From Pisaster brevispinus (taxonomy: Eukaryota > Echinodermata > Asteroidea > Forcipulatida > Asteriidae): 64,000 nt of DNA. A program made the translations under genes and the position numbers. The notes under the pieces were generated by a model, which saw only the letters and a list, made by a program, of their open reading frames with translations, ran no database searches and was not told the DNA's origin. The stretch covers positions 6,726,421 to 6,790,420 of the forward strand of contig JAMKCF010000006.1 in assembly GCA_023634235.1 (NCBI GenBank), written 5' to 3'. This document shows positions 28,401-39,585 of the stretch, one piece after another; within the stretch, counting starts at the first letter, position 1; the number at the start of each line of letters is the position of its first letter.

Positions 28401-31400
28401 CGCACCCATCCTTCCTTCTGTCCCATAGCATTACGGCTGTAGAGGGTGACGTCGTTGTGATGGCATATGTCACACAGAGCCTCCATTTGTTACTTGCATG
28501 AACTGCACAGTCAGCGAGCTTTTATTATTTTGTTCAATGAATGGTGTCTTATTTCTCCCCTTTAATTTTGTAATGTTTTTAAATGTAAAATTGTTGCAAC
28601 TCAGCCTTTGTGCTGGGAGGACAGTATTACATAAACCATTTATCTATCTATCTATCTTCGGAGACTAAAACTTGTTTTGTTGTTGTTGATCATATTTTTG
28701 TTTCTTGTTGACATTATAAAATTTCCTGTAAACTCTACGCTTTATTGAATTTTAATGCTCTTGTACAGGACACTGTGCAAATCAGCCCTTGGGCTGCTAA
28801 GAGTGTTTTTAATAAACCAATATTAAGAATTAAAACTGTGTTTTTTATGCTTATGAATTCTACATTTCTCCTATAAATTTTGTTGTAATGTGTCTCTTGC
28901 TTTGTGTAGATATTTGATTTTGATTGATGTTTGTTTTTGTTTTCTTTAATAATTAGACTCAAGTCTAAAAATCAAACCATTTGTATTTGAACTGAATTGC
29001 ACCGGGTATAATAAATGTACAGTTTAAGGAGCTTTTTCCTTCTTTTTCTTACCTTCGTAATCGTTTTCCCGCCCTCAGACACAGGGGCCATTACAGCAGC
29101 ATCTTCCTGGAGTTCATCCCGCAGCTCCTCTTCCTGGTACTAATCTTCGGCTACCTCGTGGCGCTCATCGTCATCAAATGGCTCTCCTACGACGGCTTAA
29201 CCTCCGAGAAGGCCCCGAGCATCATCAACATGTTCATCTTCATGTTTCTGTTCACCAACAAACCCGAGCTGTATATGTTTCCGTATCAGGTATGACAAGT
29301 GGGGGGGTGGGGACCATGTGTTCCAGAGGCCCTAGGCCCCAGTGTTCTGTAGGCCCTAGGCTCTAGTATTGTGTAGACTCTAGGCCCCAGTGTTCTGTAG
29401 GCCCTAGGCTCTAGTGTTGTGTAGACTCTAGGGACCAGTGTCCCAGAGCTGCTTACTTTCCCTGAAAATGAATCAATCTTTCCATGTTCTGATTTGAAAA
29501 TGTCCCTGATTGTAGAAACTTTTTCCCTATTATGTTGAATGTAATTTTATACATCTCCCTGGTTGTCGGACAAAATCTTCCTTATTGCGGGAACCGGCTG
29601 CAAACAGTACACACTACGTAGCAATTTGTCTGGTGACCTCTGCTTAATCAGACCTTCAGCAAGTTTTACTTAATGCTGGTGTGAAATTGGATTCAGAATC
29701 ACTGAAAATTGTGTGACACATTTGTTTTATATTCTTGTACTCAGTACTATGTCCAAATGGCGCTGGTTGCCGTTGCAGTGCTTTGTGTCCCTGTTCTACT
29801 ACTTGGCAAGCCTCTGTACGGGCTCTTCAAGCACCGGTTCAGCACAAACTCATACCAGGTAAGAAATATTCCGGTCAAATGCTCGAGCAAATTATACTTT
29901 TCTGTTGCGTTTGACCAACACCATTTTCAAAGATGATCACTTTGATGTTACAACTAGAAAAAGCTAGATGAGTGTCGAGTCTATGGTGTTAGGCAAGTTT
30001 TTTGTTGTTGATTTTTGTGGCTAAGTATGAGTAAAAGCATACCGGTTTAAAAGAAAAGAAACTTGGAAGCCTTGGGGAAATCTAGGCCTGAGAAAACGGT
30101 ACCCTCTGTCCTCTTTGAGAAAATGCATTCAAAAAGCAATCTTATTTCTAGCACCAGCCCAAGCAGTTGACCCATTGCACCACCATCACATGTAGCTACT
30201 CTTTGCCAGGCCTGCCAATTTTGGGGAGTCAAATTGCACATAAACATTATGGTGGGTGTGTTAATGCTGCATCGCCTGAAATGCACACAACAGTGGATTT
30301 AAACACACTGGGACCTTGACTCCCAAAATGGCAGGATTACGGTAATGATGACGCCAAGTGAATGGGGTCTATAGGTGTAAACATCATGAGAAAATTGATG
30401 GGCACACAACATCGATTGTTTCACTGGTCTCTGTCTTTCTGGTCAAAAATGACAATTTTTGTTGTTGTTATGTTTTGTGAGAAGGAGATTGGAACGGGTG
30501 TCCTTTTTCGCCCAAACAAGGATGTCCTTTTGAGTTTTTACCCAAATCCATTTTGGGGATTAGGAACTGACATTTCTGTTTACCTGCGATCGGTCATTTT
30601 TTCCTTGTATCTGCAATCCCAAAGTTGATGCATGTTTTGTTTTTGGTCGTTACTTGAACTTCGCCCCTTCCCAAACTCGTAATCACACATACTGTGTCAG
30701 AATGCCCAGTTAACATAGTCCCTTCAGTTGATCCTGGTGTTACAATCCCGGCCAAAATGCTTGGGCCATGCATGGGCCACGTGACAATAAACATAACCCC
30801 TCCCTCGTTCCCCCCTTGCTCTCCTGCTCAATGTTGTTAGGAGCCCTGGGGTCGATTTCACAAAGCGCTAAGATTCATCTTAAGATGAGTTGTCAGTATC
30901 ATACCATAGTAATTTGGATTGTGACATCACACTTTGCTTAGCAATTAAGACTGATCTGCACTTAAGATCAATCTTAACTCTTTGTGAAATCGAGCCCAGA
31001 CCGTGCGATAAGAGCCAACATTGAACGGGGGCCGGCGGGGGCGGGGGGCCCAACGAGATATGGCCGGGATTGTAGATACTTCTATGTCTTTTCTAAACCA
31101 CATTGCTTACAGAATGACATGAATGAACCATTGTTTTGTTTGTTTGAGTTGGGAAGAAACTTATTTGTAGTACTAGTCTTGTAGCTGATACAGCAGGCAC
31201 TTATAGTAAACACTTCTGCGGTTGTGGTGAGTTCCTGGGTTTGAAGGCAGTGTACACTCTCGGTAGAAAGCCTCTAGATGCCGTACTGCATGGCAACTCT
31301 CAATAGAAAAAAATGCAAGTTGATATTGAGCTTAGTACTTTTTTTTCCAAATGCTTGCAGGCAACACACCAAAATGTTTAGAAACTTAAAGTCTCTGCTC

Positions 31401-34400
31401 CCTCTCAAACTTGTGGCACTTGTTTTGATAGAAAGAATTTAAGTTTGAATTTTTATTTATTTATTTTTTTTTTGAAAGAAAAGAAAAGTAGCAAACAGCA
31501 TACTAACTCGAACGACCTTGCAGTGTAAATGCAGACAGTGTTAATGGCCTCACGTTCTGACCCTAGCTGAGTCTATCTCAAATGTGCGCTTTTGTTTTGT
31601 TTTGATTTTTATTTTTAAAGCTATGGGAATACTCTTACAGGACTTGAATTACACAGAGGCAACAGAGGCCATGGCCTCTGTTGCCCCTGGTCTTGGCTGG
31701 CCTTGGTGCCCGCTCAAAGGTTTCCCATAGATTTTTACAAAAAGAAAAAAGCCTTGCCCTCTCAAAGATGAAATTGCTGGCCTGCAGTCTTTCAGAAAAA
31801 AAAAAATGATGCACTGACCCTCAAAAAAATCAATCTTTCAATACCCTAACAAATTTCATGTTTTCTGCAACAGCTAAATAAATGTCGACTGTTCGTATTC
31901 CATGTCATGCAGCAATAAGATATTATCTGTGGATGAATATTTCTGTATGCATTTTTTTTTCTTTTTTTTCTGCACAAAATGGCAAGAAGCTATTTTTGAC
32001 CAGTTCTGTTTTGTCCACAAGTTAAAGAGAGCTAGTTTAATTCTCTCGTTCTACCGCTCTGGATTTTTACCAAACTGTGTACACAACCTTCGACTTACTC
32101 CTTTGGATATTTTCGTTTGAAATATTTCTGCATGAGCTTCATGGTAGCCTTCACAAAAGTCCGACGGAACTTGAGAAATCTTACACATTTCTCCATTTCC
32201 CTTTTGAATGTCACTCGTTGTCAGATTCAGAACCAGCTCTGTTTACATCCAAACACGCATCCCCATCAGAAGCATTCCCCCTCTTAAGCATTCCCCCTAG
32301 CAAATGCATCATTTTATTTTAGGCTACCCTGTCAAATATCTCGCTGATGGTGTGGCGATTCAGGTTGGCTTTCATTCCCCCGTGCCTTTCACCTCTTTGG
32401 GCCCCAGTTTGAATCCTGCTTCAGACACGACCCTTGCATATGGATTGGGTTTTCAGTTCCTACCTGGGCCCAATTTCGTAGCCGCTGCTTAACGGTAAGC
32501 AAATTTTCGTGCTAACTATAGCAGAAAAATTTGCTTGAGCGTAAGCGTATTTCACAGGTTAGCAAGAAAATAAGGCAGCCATTTTGCACGTTCATGGATT
32601 TGCATTGTTACGTCATTCATTTTCATACAGTAAGCACCGGAAGGTTAGCATGTATTTTCGTGTGCTTATGGTTAGCAGCGCTATGAAATGGAAATCACAC
32701 AGTAAGCACAGAATGGGCCATTAAGCAGCTCTATGAAACTGGGCCCTGATTGTGTGGGTTTCCCAGCCCCCACCCCCCAACCCCAAATCTAAAACTGAAA
32801 TTTCTTAAATATATTTTTTCTCACTGGTATCTTGGGGCCTTTTGCCTGTGCTAGACTCTTTTAAGAGTTTACTTAGTTGCAGTAGCAGAAAGATTAAATA
32901 AAAAGAGACAGTTTAGTGGACGCAATTGAGAGCATTGTGGCAGAGCGTGATCATGAGGTGAATTCTGGACTACTCCATTTCACAATGCGAAGCCGTGTGA
33001 AATGGAAAAAGTCAGATTGCACCAAACGATTACATTCGGCAACAGTGCACTCAAATGCATCCAATGTTTTTTTTGGTATAACCTGCACTTAGATCCTTGT
33101 CATTTGAATTTTTTTTCACAACACACACAAAATAGACAGGGAAACTCAACCACTTCACACTCCGAAGTCTTTTAAAAAAAAATTTTTTTTTAACCTCTTA
33201 ACAAAGTGGAGGACTCCTTGTATACACCAACCTTGACCTTGCCATGTTTGGACGAGCAGGTGGGGAACGTTATTTTAGAAATAAAAATACAAAGCATCCA
33301 ATAATTATACGTATTGGACTCCAATAATTGATTTTGGTGTGTCACGGCAGTATACATGGCAAAATAAAGGATGACATGTGACGCATGTCCCACCAATCAA
33401 GTTACAAGGATCTGTGTGCGTGTGGTATATAATAATTGTTGCATACCAGTACAACTATCTGTCTCATGCATATCATACATTGCCAGCAGTGGAAACTCTT
33501 ATTACATATTCAAACACTAGAAGCCCTATGCAAATGGATTAACATGGTAAGTCTGCTGCCACCTAGTGCTCAAAATGTGAAAACACTGAGATGCAGAGCT
33601 TAGTAATATAATCATCCATCATGATGCCAGTTACAATGGGTCTTTCTTCTGCTGTTGTAGTTTCAAGTATTTCCTTTTAACCACTTCATTATCCCTGTGC
33701 CACGTTTCATTTCCAATAACTGGAACTATTGGTTGCCAATTAGTTAGTGCCATGCCAGCGCCAAGGAAGTTGGTCAGCAGTGAGTGCCAACAAAATAAAG
33801 CACAAAGTTTTGAACTGAACTTGAGTAAATCATTCATTACCCCCAAGGATTTCCACGTAGCAAGTAATCCTTTATCACTGCAAAGCATCCATGATGGTAA
33901 GCTGAAGAATCAGGTTCCAGTTCCACGGCTCCGCTTACTGCAGAATTCTGTGCTTACGGGCCCATAGATATACATGCTTTACAGGGCACTGTAAGCGCAG
34001 AATTCCACGCTAAGCAGAGCCATGTAATTGGACATTGGTGATCAGGGTGGCTATAAAAACAAAAAGGGATATGTTCATTATTGGAGGTAGAGATGAAAAA
34101 GCAGAACCAGGAATGCTGCTTTATTTGTGAGGTCAGCAGGATTTTGTTGAAGTCTAATTATTATTTCATTTCAGTTGGGATACCTTCTTACCTTATTTCA
34201 AGTGTAGTCTCATCAGTTTACATTACAATGCCCCGAAACTATTGTTAGTATATTTGCTCTAAGTTAAATATGAGCTGATTTTGAGTACATTTTTAAACCA
34301 AAGTGACAGAAAAATTACCAAGTCCTTCAATGACATTTCATCAAAATTTAAAACCGCCATTTTTCATACATCCCATTATACTTTGGTGCAGGCTGCCATG

Positions 34401-37400
34401 ACGGCAATTGTGTTTATAAAGCTCTACTTTTGCATGATCTGCATGATTGCTTTCAATTCTTTATACACAAAACAAAAGCATTGCAAGTTGGCATTTTGTT
34501 TTCCTGTTCTGTTCTTCCCCCTCCCCCTGTGTCTGTCCATCCACTGTGGGGTTTTATGTTTTTGCTCATCTGGACAACCCTCGTCCCTTGGGCCATGATA
34601 CTCCCCCCGCCCGTTCCAAACACCCATTCACCAGCCCAAAATGCGGTTTCCGACGATTCTAATGCAGCGTGTGAGCGGTCACGAGGACAGCGTGCAGATC
34701 ATGGTTCACGACTCGCTCAACAGCCAGTACCAGAGTGAGAGCTCCAGCCAGGGCGGGAACAGCGTGGAGGTGGACGGAGAGGACCAGTCTGGAAAGGGCT
34801 CGCTCCAGGGGGATGAAAAGGTCAGTGATTTTGGGACATTTCAGACTAGGTCTTAAGATAAAAAACATTTGCAGCATATGGGATGGATTGCTCAATGTGT
34901 TATTTTGTTATTTTTTAAATGTTAAAAAACACTTTTTTTGTTACTGTCATGCAACTCTGCTTTTAAAATTGCTTTTTGAACCCTTACTCCCTCGGCCCAC
35001 TTTGCCTACAGGTGACCTCAATCCGCCAATAAGTTCCTCTCCTATGTCACTTCACACCAACGTGTTTGAACTTTGATAAGATTGGAATGCCCAACCCAGT
35101 TATCTTTTGGGCGTGTAGCCCTTAGTCCTTCTGAATCCTACTTCATTTCATCGAATAGGATACGCAAGGATTTGGGGAGAGTTGGGGTTTTAATGTACAA
35201 AGGATTTGTTGTTTTTGAATGTTGAATTCACTCTTTTCACTGTTGTGCGATTTAAAAAAAAGAAAGAAGTATTTTGGGTGACTGCTCTATATTCTGACAC
35301 CTCTATGTTCCGACAACCCTTAATATCGAAAATCTCCTCATGATTTACATGGTAGGGTTAGGGTTAGGAAAATACAGTAGGGGTGTCGGAACATAGGGGT
35401 GTCGGAATATAGGGGGGTTGGAACATAGGGATGTCGGAACATGGGTGTGTAACTTTTAAATTGGAGCAATTTGGGCCTTGGGCCACCTGTTTCAATTTTG
35501 AATGTGATAATAGGAATAAACCAGAAGTACAGTATAACCGTATTTTCATGTACAAACTGCTGTGCAAATGGACTGCAATGTATTTAAGTGTGTCTGGTTT
35601 CTGATCTCCATCTTGCAGTTTGAGTTTAGTGAGGAGTTGATTCACCAGTCCATTCATACCATCGAGTACTGTCTAGGCTGCATATCCAACACTGCATCGT
35701 ACCTGCGGCTATGGGCTCTGAGTCTGGCCCATGCAGGTATGTTTTGGTTCTCACCAAATCTTAATATCCCAAACCATCACGTTTGCCCATTACAGGAAAG
35801 CTCCATTTAAGAAAGAGGCCAGAATGAATAAAACATCATTTTCATCTTACAAACTAACACCTGTTATCACCATTTAATTCCTTTTCCAAACAGTGGACTT
35901 AATTGGATCATGCACAAACCAGTAGGCCTGCTGAATGCCCCAGGCAGGTTAACTGCTCAGCCATTAAGTTTAATGACCCAAGTAGTTCAATGTAGTAAAC
36001 ACATCCGCTGGTGAAAATATTGTATAGTTTTTGATTCTTTGTGGCAAAGCTCGGAAAATCTTTAATCAAGCTTTCCCGTAATGCCACACAGCCCCTTCTT
36101 CCATTTGTTGATATATATTTTATTCCTCAATGCTCTACTTGGTTAATTTGTATGTTTTTGTTCTCTGTGTTCAAGTAAATCCTTACCATTTCACTGTAAT
36201 TTGGGTGGACAGGCTGGCGTAGGGGTTTCTTTCCTTGCCTTCCACCTTTAGGACCCCGGTTCGAATCCCACCGGGGGCACTGTGTGGATTGGGTCTTCAG
36301 TCCCTGCCTGATTGCGTGGGTTTTCCCTGGAGTAATTCTCTGGGGGTTTCCTCCCACGTCTAAAACTGAAACTTCCTTCCTTGTCTTCTCTCCATGGGGT
36401 TCTTGGCTAGTACAGTGATTAAGTTCGCTTTTCTGAGAGTCCTTGGCTTCGCAACCAGAATTAATAAATGAAATTGATGAAATTAAGTGTTTGCATAATA
36501 TAATTTGCATATCTTCTCGGTTAATTTGATTATTTCCATTTTGGAAGTGATTGTATTTCTTGCTGCAAAAGCACTGTTTTTTCTTTTGACTTAATTACTA
36601 ATTTTACTCTTTTTGAGATGTTTTTATGCAAAATGGGCTACCATGTATGAATAAGTTTAAATAAATAAATACTATTGTAATGGTTGTACATGTATGTAGG
36701 TACTGTAGGTGTAGGTATATTGTTTACTGGATTTGTATGTAATTATTGTTTGTAAATGTATTGTATATGTCGCATAACCATGGTTTTTATGTCAAACATT
36801 ACAAATTCTTTCAATTGTTTTTTAATTGGCTAAATAAAACATTCTATCTATCCAAGATAAGGTGATATATTTTCCACTTTGAGTATAGCGGGAAAACAGA
36901 CAGTATTCGTGTGAGACAAATTCAACATTCAGAAGCCATCAGTTTTTAATTTGAAAATTGTTTTGCTTTTCCCGATCGACAGAGCTGTCTGAGGTTTTGT
37001 GGACCATGGTGCTGAAGAATGGTCTGGGCATTCAACCCCTCTATGGCTCAGTTGTCATCTTCGCTACCTTTGCCTTCTTTGCGGTACTCACCGTGGGTAT
37101 TCTGCTCCTCATGGAAGGGTTGTCTGCCTTTCTGCATGCTCTAAGACTTCACTGGTGAGTAGAGAGCCACATTTGACGCCCCTCCCCTCTCCCCATCCCC
37201 CCCCCCAATGCTACCTGATACCATGCCCGATGTTTGGCAGTGGATATCTCCCAAATGTTCCCATACTTTGCCTTACTCTTTTCCTGTGTTACAAAAGTAC
37301 CCCCCCCCCTAAAATTCTCTAAAGAATTCCTGAGATTCCCTGAACACAATGAAGACACAATAGGAGAGGTGGGGGAGGGGGAGGGGGCGGGGGTCACACC

Positions 37401-37972
37401 ATGCCACATATCAAGCACCACACGTGGTAACTTACTGCAACTCAATGTTAATGCTCCTTTGTTTCCACTCCTTTGTTTTCCCAACTGACAGCTTCTATGA
37501 CACTGATATACTTTGGATGTTTTCTTGTGTTGTAAATTTAGCCTTTGAGAAAGACTGTGCTATTTCAAAAAAGGGCTGTCATTTAAATAGTGTTTTTCAC
37601 GTATACCACAGGTCAATTTGGTTTGTAAGCAATTTTGTAAAGACTGACTCCTTCCCCCACCCCCATTTCTCGATTTGTACATTTATCAGATATGGCATGT
37701 AAGTAGGCTGTCACAAATTCCAATTGAGGGTTCTTTTAGTTTTTATTGTGGGGGGAGGGGGGGGGGATAATCTAGGCTGCAATATTTTATTGGTTTATTA
37801 AATCATTGCCACAAGTGTGTCAAGTTTTTTTTCTTTTCCGAAGCTGTCTCACTTGTTGTTCTTTTCTTGTCTTGCCTGTAGGGTGGAATTTCAGAACAAG
37901 TTTTACACCGGCGAGGGGCGGGTCTTTCTTCCTTTCTCGTTTGCTGTGATTCTTGAAGCAGAAGAAGAATGA
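16499..37972 (+). CDS. ATP6V0A: V-type proton ATPase 116 kDa subunit a, paralog B (complete, 20 coding exons)
   Basis: Membrane stator subunit of the Vo sector; it forms the two proton half-channels against the c-ring. Exons: 16499-16615, 17586-17664, 18799-18896, 19668-19796, 20567-20676, 21475-21601, 22290-22372, 23847-23940, 25003-25215, 25831-25981, 26365-26504, 26946-27094, 27566-27653, 28220-28338, 29079-29289, 29745-29858, 34635-34820, 35619-35736, 36983-37154, 37882-37972. They total 2589 nt, or 862 residues plus TGA, the usual family length. Residues 1 to about 400 are the cytosolic half; the membrane half starts at [18 protein letters not shown] (about 401). The first luminal loop has overlapping glycosylation sequons at N492 and N495. 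The channel arginines are present: R766 in [13 protein letters not shown] and R830 in LHALRLHW. Exon 17 (675-736) encodes a Ser/Gly/acidic cytosolic loop unlike the vertebrate one; another acceptor at 34667/34668 would shorten it by 11 residues. The exon-1 acceptor at 16490 puts the promoter further upstream. Polyadenylation is probably at 38911. Confidence 0.96.
18325..18435. repeat. GTAGCCAAAGC-type imperfect repeats
   Basis: Repeated GTAGCCAAAGC/GTAGTCAAAGC words of about 12-13 bases in intron 2 of paralog B. Related in word content to the palindromic element at 21917-22084. Confidence 0.6.
19365..19455. repeat. GGGCCCAATTTCAT palindromic repeat, partial
   Basis: Ends in GGCCATGAAATTGGGCCC and contains GCTTACGGTAAGC self-complementary words. 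Its left terminus is degraded. A further degraded set follows at about 19840-20050. Confidence 0.65.
21917..22084. mobile_element. Palindromic GGCTACAGCTAC-rich MITE-like element
   Basis: The left end GCCGTATCCGAACTGGCGGC and the right end reading GGCCGTGTCCGAATTGGCAG on the other strand are inverted copies. Arrays of GGCTAC/AGCTAC hexamers lie inside each arm. The element is 168 bases in intron 6 of paralog B. It creates a spurious Ala/Val-rich minus-strand ORF. Confidence 0.75.
24140..24260 (+). mobile_element. tRNA-derived SINE, truncated
   Basis: GGGTTCGATTCCCACCTGAG (B-box-like), then GTATGCCTGTGGATTTG, matches the SINE at 63761-63925. The 5' head is partial. Confidence 0.6.
24777..24953. 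mobile_element. GGGCCCAATTTCAT palindromic MITE, near complete
   Basis: The ends GGGCCTAATTTCATAAAGC and GCTTTATGAAATTGGGCCC are inverted. The interior has CTTGCTAAGCACAG and GGTTACCAACCAACATTCC. It is 177 bases, in intron 8 of paralog B, ending 50 bases before exon 9. Confidence 0.8.
25325..25480. repeat. Minisatellite, unit about 18-19 bases
   Basis: About eight imperfect units of GTGAGACTCTGGTCCCA in intron 9 of paralog B, 110 bases after the exon 9 donor. Confidence 0.8.
26240..26310 (-). mobile_element. tRNA-derived SINE fragment, minus strand
   Basis: On the minus strand, TTAATCTGGAGGTAGCAGGTTCAAGTTCCGC looks like the anticodon to T-arm part of a tRNA head. It lies 55 bases before the exon 11 acceptor of paralog B. 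Confidence 0.5.
27815..27940. repeat. GGCCACGGCCTCTGTTGCCC repeat family
   Basis: Shares TGAAATTACRCAGA, GGCCTCTGTTGCCCC, CTGGTCTTGG and a downstream GTTTCCC with copies at 31640-31790, 50640-50800 and, inverted, 56707-56884. Confidence 0.65.
29318..29455. repeat. Minisatellite, unit about 22 or 44 bases
   Basis: Units of GGCCCTAGGCTCTAGTGTT and TAGACTCTAGGCCCCAGTGT alternate, just after the exon 15 donor of paralog B. Confidence 0.8.
30846..30998. mobile_element. Palindromic MITE, GGGTCGATTTCACAAAG family
   Basis: The ends GGTCGATTTCACAAAG and CTTTGTGAAATCGAGCC are inverted. Internal CTTAAGAT words repeat on both arms. It is distinct from the GGGCCC family but built the same way. Confidence 0.75.
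31640..31790. repeat. GGCCATGGCCTCTGTTGCCC repeat family copy
   Basis: In intron 16 of paralog B. Shares TTGAATTACACAGAGG, CATGGCCTCTGTTGCCCC and GGTTTCCCATAGATTTT with the 50640 copy. Confidence 0.7.
32466..32746. mobile_element. GGGCCCAATTTCAT palindromic MITE, nested or compound copy
   Basis: Begins GGGCCCAATTTCGTAGCCGC and ends GCAGCTCTATGAAACTGGGCCC. A further internal end (GCAGCGCTATGAAATGG) suggests two overlapping copies. Confidence 0.7.
33918..34035. repeat. GGGCCCAATTTCAT family, divergent copy
   Basis: Arms TCCACGGCTCCGCTTACTGC and GCTAAGCAGAGCCATGTAATTGG with a central GGGCCCATAGATATAC. Confidence 0.55.
34635..34820 (+). CDS. V-ATPase a paralog B exon 17, variable cytosolic loop
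   Basis: This 62-codon exon follows a 4.8 kb intron and joins two strongly conserved exons. It encodes a hydrophilic loop rich in Ser, Gln, Gly, Glu and Asp between transmembrane segments, where family members vary most. Two acceptors fit the phase: ACCAG at 34630-34634 and ATGCAG ending at 34667. The first is preferred here because it gives the longer open exon, but its pyrimidine tract is mediocre, so the exon start is the least certain border of this gene. Confidence 0.7.
35285..35449. repeat. TGTCGGAACATAGGGG repeat cluster
   Basis: Four direct GGGGTGTCGGAACATA units face inverted ATTCTGACACCTCTATGTTCCG units across a GGGTTAGGGTTAGG centre. A related copy with the inverted telomere-like CCCTAACCC is at 38211-38310, after the stop codon of the same gene. 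Confidence 0.7.
36205..36400 (+). mobile_element. tRNA-derived SINE in intron 18 of V-ATPase paralog B
   Basis: B-box-like GGTTCGAATCCC at about 36258, followed by GTGTGGATTGGGTCTTCAG and a conserved-looking GGGTTTCCTCCCACGTC tail. The A-box half is degraded. Confidence 0.6.
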
Positions 37973-38839
37973 GCACCAGCAAGAGTGAAAGAGATCGGAT
38001 TTACAACAAGAAAAACAATGGTTTATGACAAACTACGGATAATGCGTAAACAAAGATATTTTATGAAAAGTTTAGATTATTAATTTTTGATTTATTTTCA
38101 GCAAATACGCAAAAACATTCCCGAAAAAATTATTATTTGTGCTTGCAATCCATTGTTTTCTAATGAAATTTGCACAGTGGGCATTAATTGTGTTTCTGTC
38201 CTTTTGCTTACACCTATATTCTGACACCCCTAATGTCTTTTCCTTACCCTAACCCTTACCTTAACCCTCACGCCAATGGGTAGATCATGAGGATTTCAGA
38301 ACATATTGCAGTCATTGCCCTACCACCATGCTTTCTACTTAATGAATTGTCAAAATAATTGCTGTTTTTTTTTAAAGAAATAGACAGTGAAACTTTGTGC
38401 TCACTAGCGAGAAATCTAAAGACGATCAATGATAACAAACATCAGTGCCTTATTTTGCTGAATATTGTAAAAACAATTTTTTTTTACAAATTTCTTTTCA
38501 TAAATAGTTGCATTATGTATGGTGTTAAAATGCAGGAGTATAAAAACCTGCACTCCCCAGGAAATGTTGGGGTGCAAAAATTGAGCCCCCCCCCTTATTT
38601 TGTTCCATTAGAGCTGGACCAAAACCTATTGAAAGAAAGTTCCACAGTTCCACAGAAGTTAAAACACACAAGCAAACTGCTGAACTGTTTATCCCCGCGT
38701 TGCTGTTGTTAAGAATTGCCCACGGATTAAACGGATGGAAGTGCAAACTCACTGTTTGTGAATAGCAATAATCAAGGACTGGCTATTGTAACCCCACTCT
38801 GTTGTACCAGTGTTGTTGGACTCGAAACTTTTTAGAGTA

Positions 38840-38950
38840 AGGCTGTGGCTGCGGCTGTTGTTAAGAGTGTTGCTAAGGGCAGCCTATGCTTTAATGCATG
38901 TTAACTATTTAATAAAGCTACACAGCCGCTAATTCAGAAGCCGCCAATGT
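38840..38950. repeat. GGCTGTGGCTGCGGC palindromic repeat
   Basis: AAGGCTGTGGCTGCGGCTG and AGCCGCTAATTCAGAAGCCGCC form loose inverted arms, like the family at 21917-22084. It includes the candidate AATAAA of the V-ATPase gene. Confidence 0.5.
38911..38916 (+). terminator. Candidate polyadenylation signal of V-ATPase a paralog B
   Basis: An AATAAA hexamer about 940 bases after the TGA at 37972. It lies inside a GGCTGTGGCTGCGGC-type short palindromic repeat (about 38840-38950). A second AATAAA is at 40424-40429, so the 3' end is not certain. Confidence 0.4.
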
Positions 38951-39388
38951 ATCATTGGCTTAGTGCTCTCTTGCCAATCATGGACCATAATTCCCTTTAT
39001 GTGTATATATGACTTAAATGGCTCTGGGATGTACTTAATGGTCTTGCACGAGTGACACTCAACATTCCTTTGGCTCAAGATGAAGAACTTGGGACCATTT
39101 TCTTTTCTTTGTCGGTTTTTGATGGACCACCCAAAGTCCTTGATATTTCAAGGAAGCACGGCGTTATTGACCACTATATTGGGTATGTCCTGTACCAGTG
39201 TTTTCCACCACTACTGGGAAGCAAATAGCTCAGCGTTCATTTTTTTTTTAACGCACCACATGTATCTCAGACCAATGATGTAGACGCACATATACCAAAC
39301 GCTAGCGTGACACCAGTTGAAGCCTGCACCTAACGCAAGCGTGAGCGTAGAAGCGTCTCAGTAATGGGAGAAACCCTAGTACTATACC

Positions 39389-39585
39389 GGGCCCAATTTC
39401 ATAGAGCTGTTTAAGCTGAAAATAATGCTTAACAATTTCCTGCTAAGCAGAAATGAGCAGGATACCAGTCACAAATTGTACACATGACATGGTAGTTTGG
39501 CTGGTAACCTTATTTTGGTAAGCAACATTTTGTTGTGCTTAGCAGATTTATGTGCTTAATTAAGCAGCTCTATGAAATTAGGCCC
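39389..39585. mobile_element. GGGCCCAATTTCAT palindromic MITE, near complete
   Basis: Ends GGGCCCAATTTCATAGAGCTG and CAGCTCTATGAAATTAGGCCC; interior GAGCAGGATACCAGTCAC and GGTAACCTTATTTTGG, typical of the best copies. It is 197 bases. Confidence 0.85.

Larger units (their letters stand above)
29859..34634. other. Intron 16 of V-ATPase a paralog B
   Basis: The longest intron of the gene (4.8 kb). It holds palindromic repeats at 30846-30998, 32466-32746 and 33918-34035, a copy of the CCTCTGTTGCCCC family at 31640-31790, and AT-rich unique sequence. No coding exon is recognised. Confidence 0.65.
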
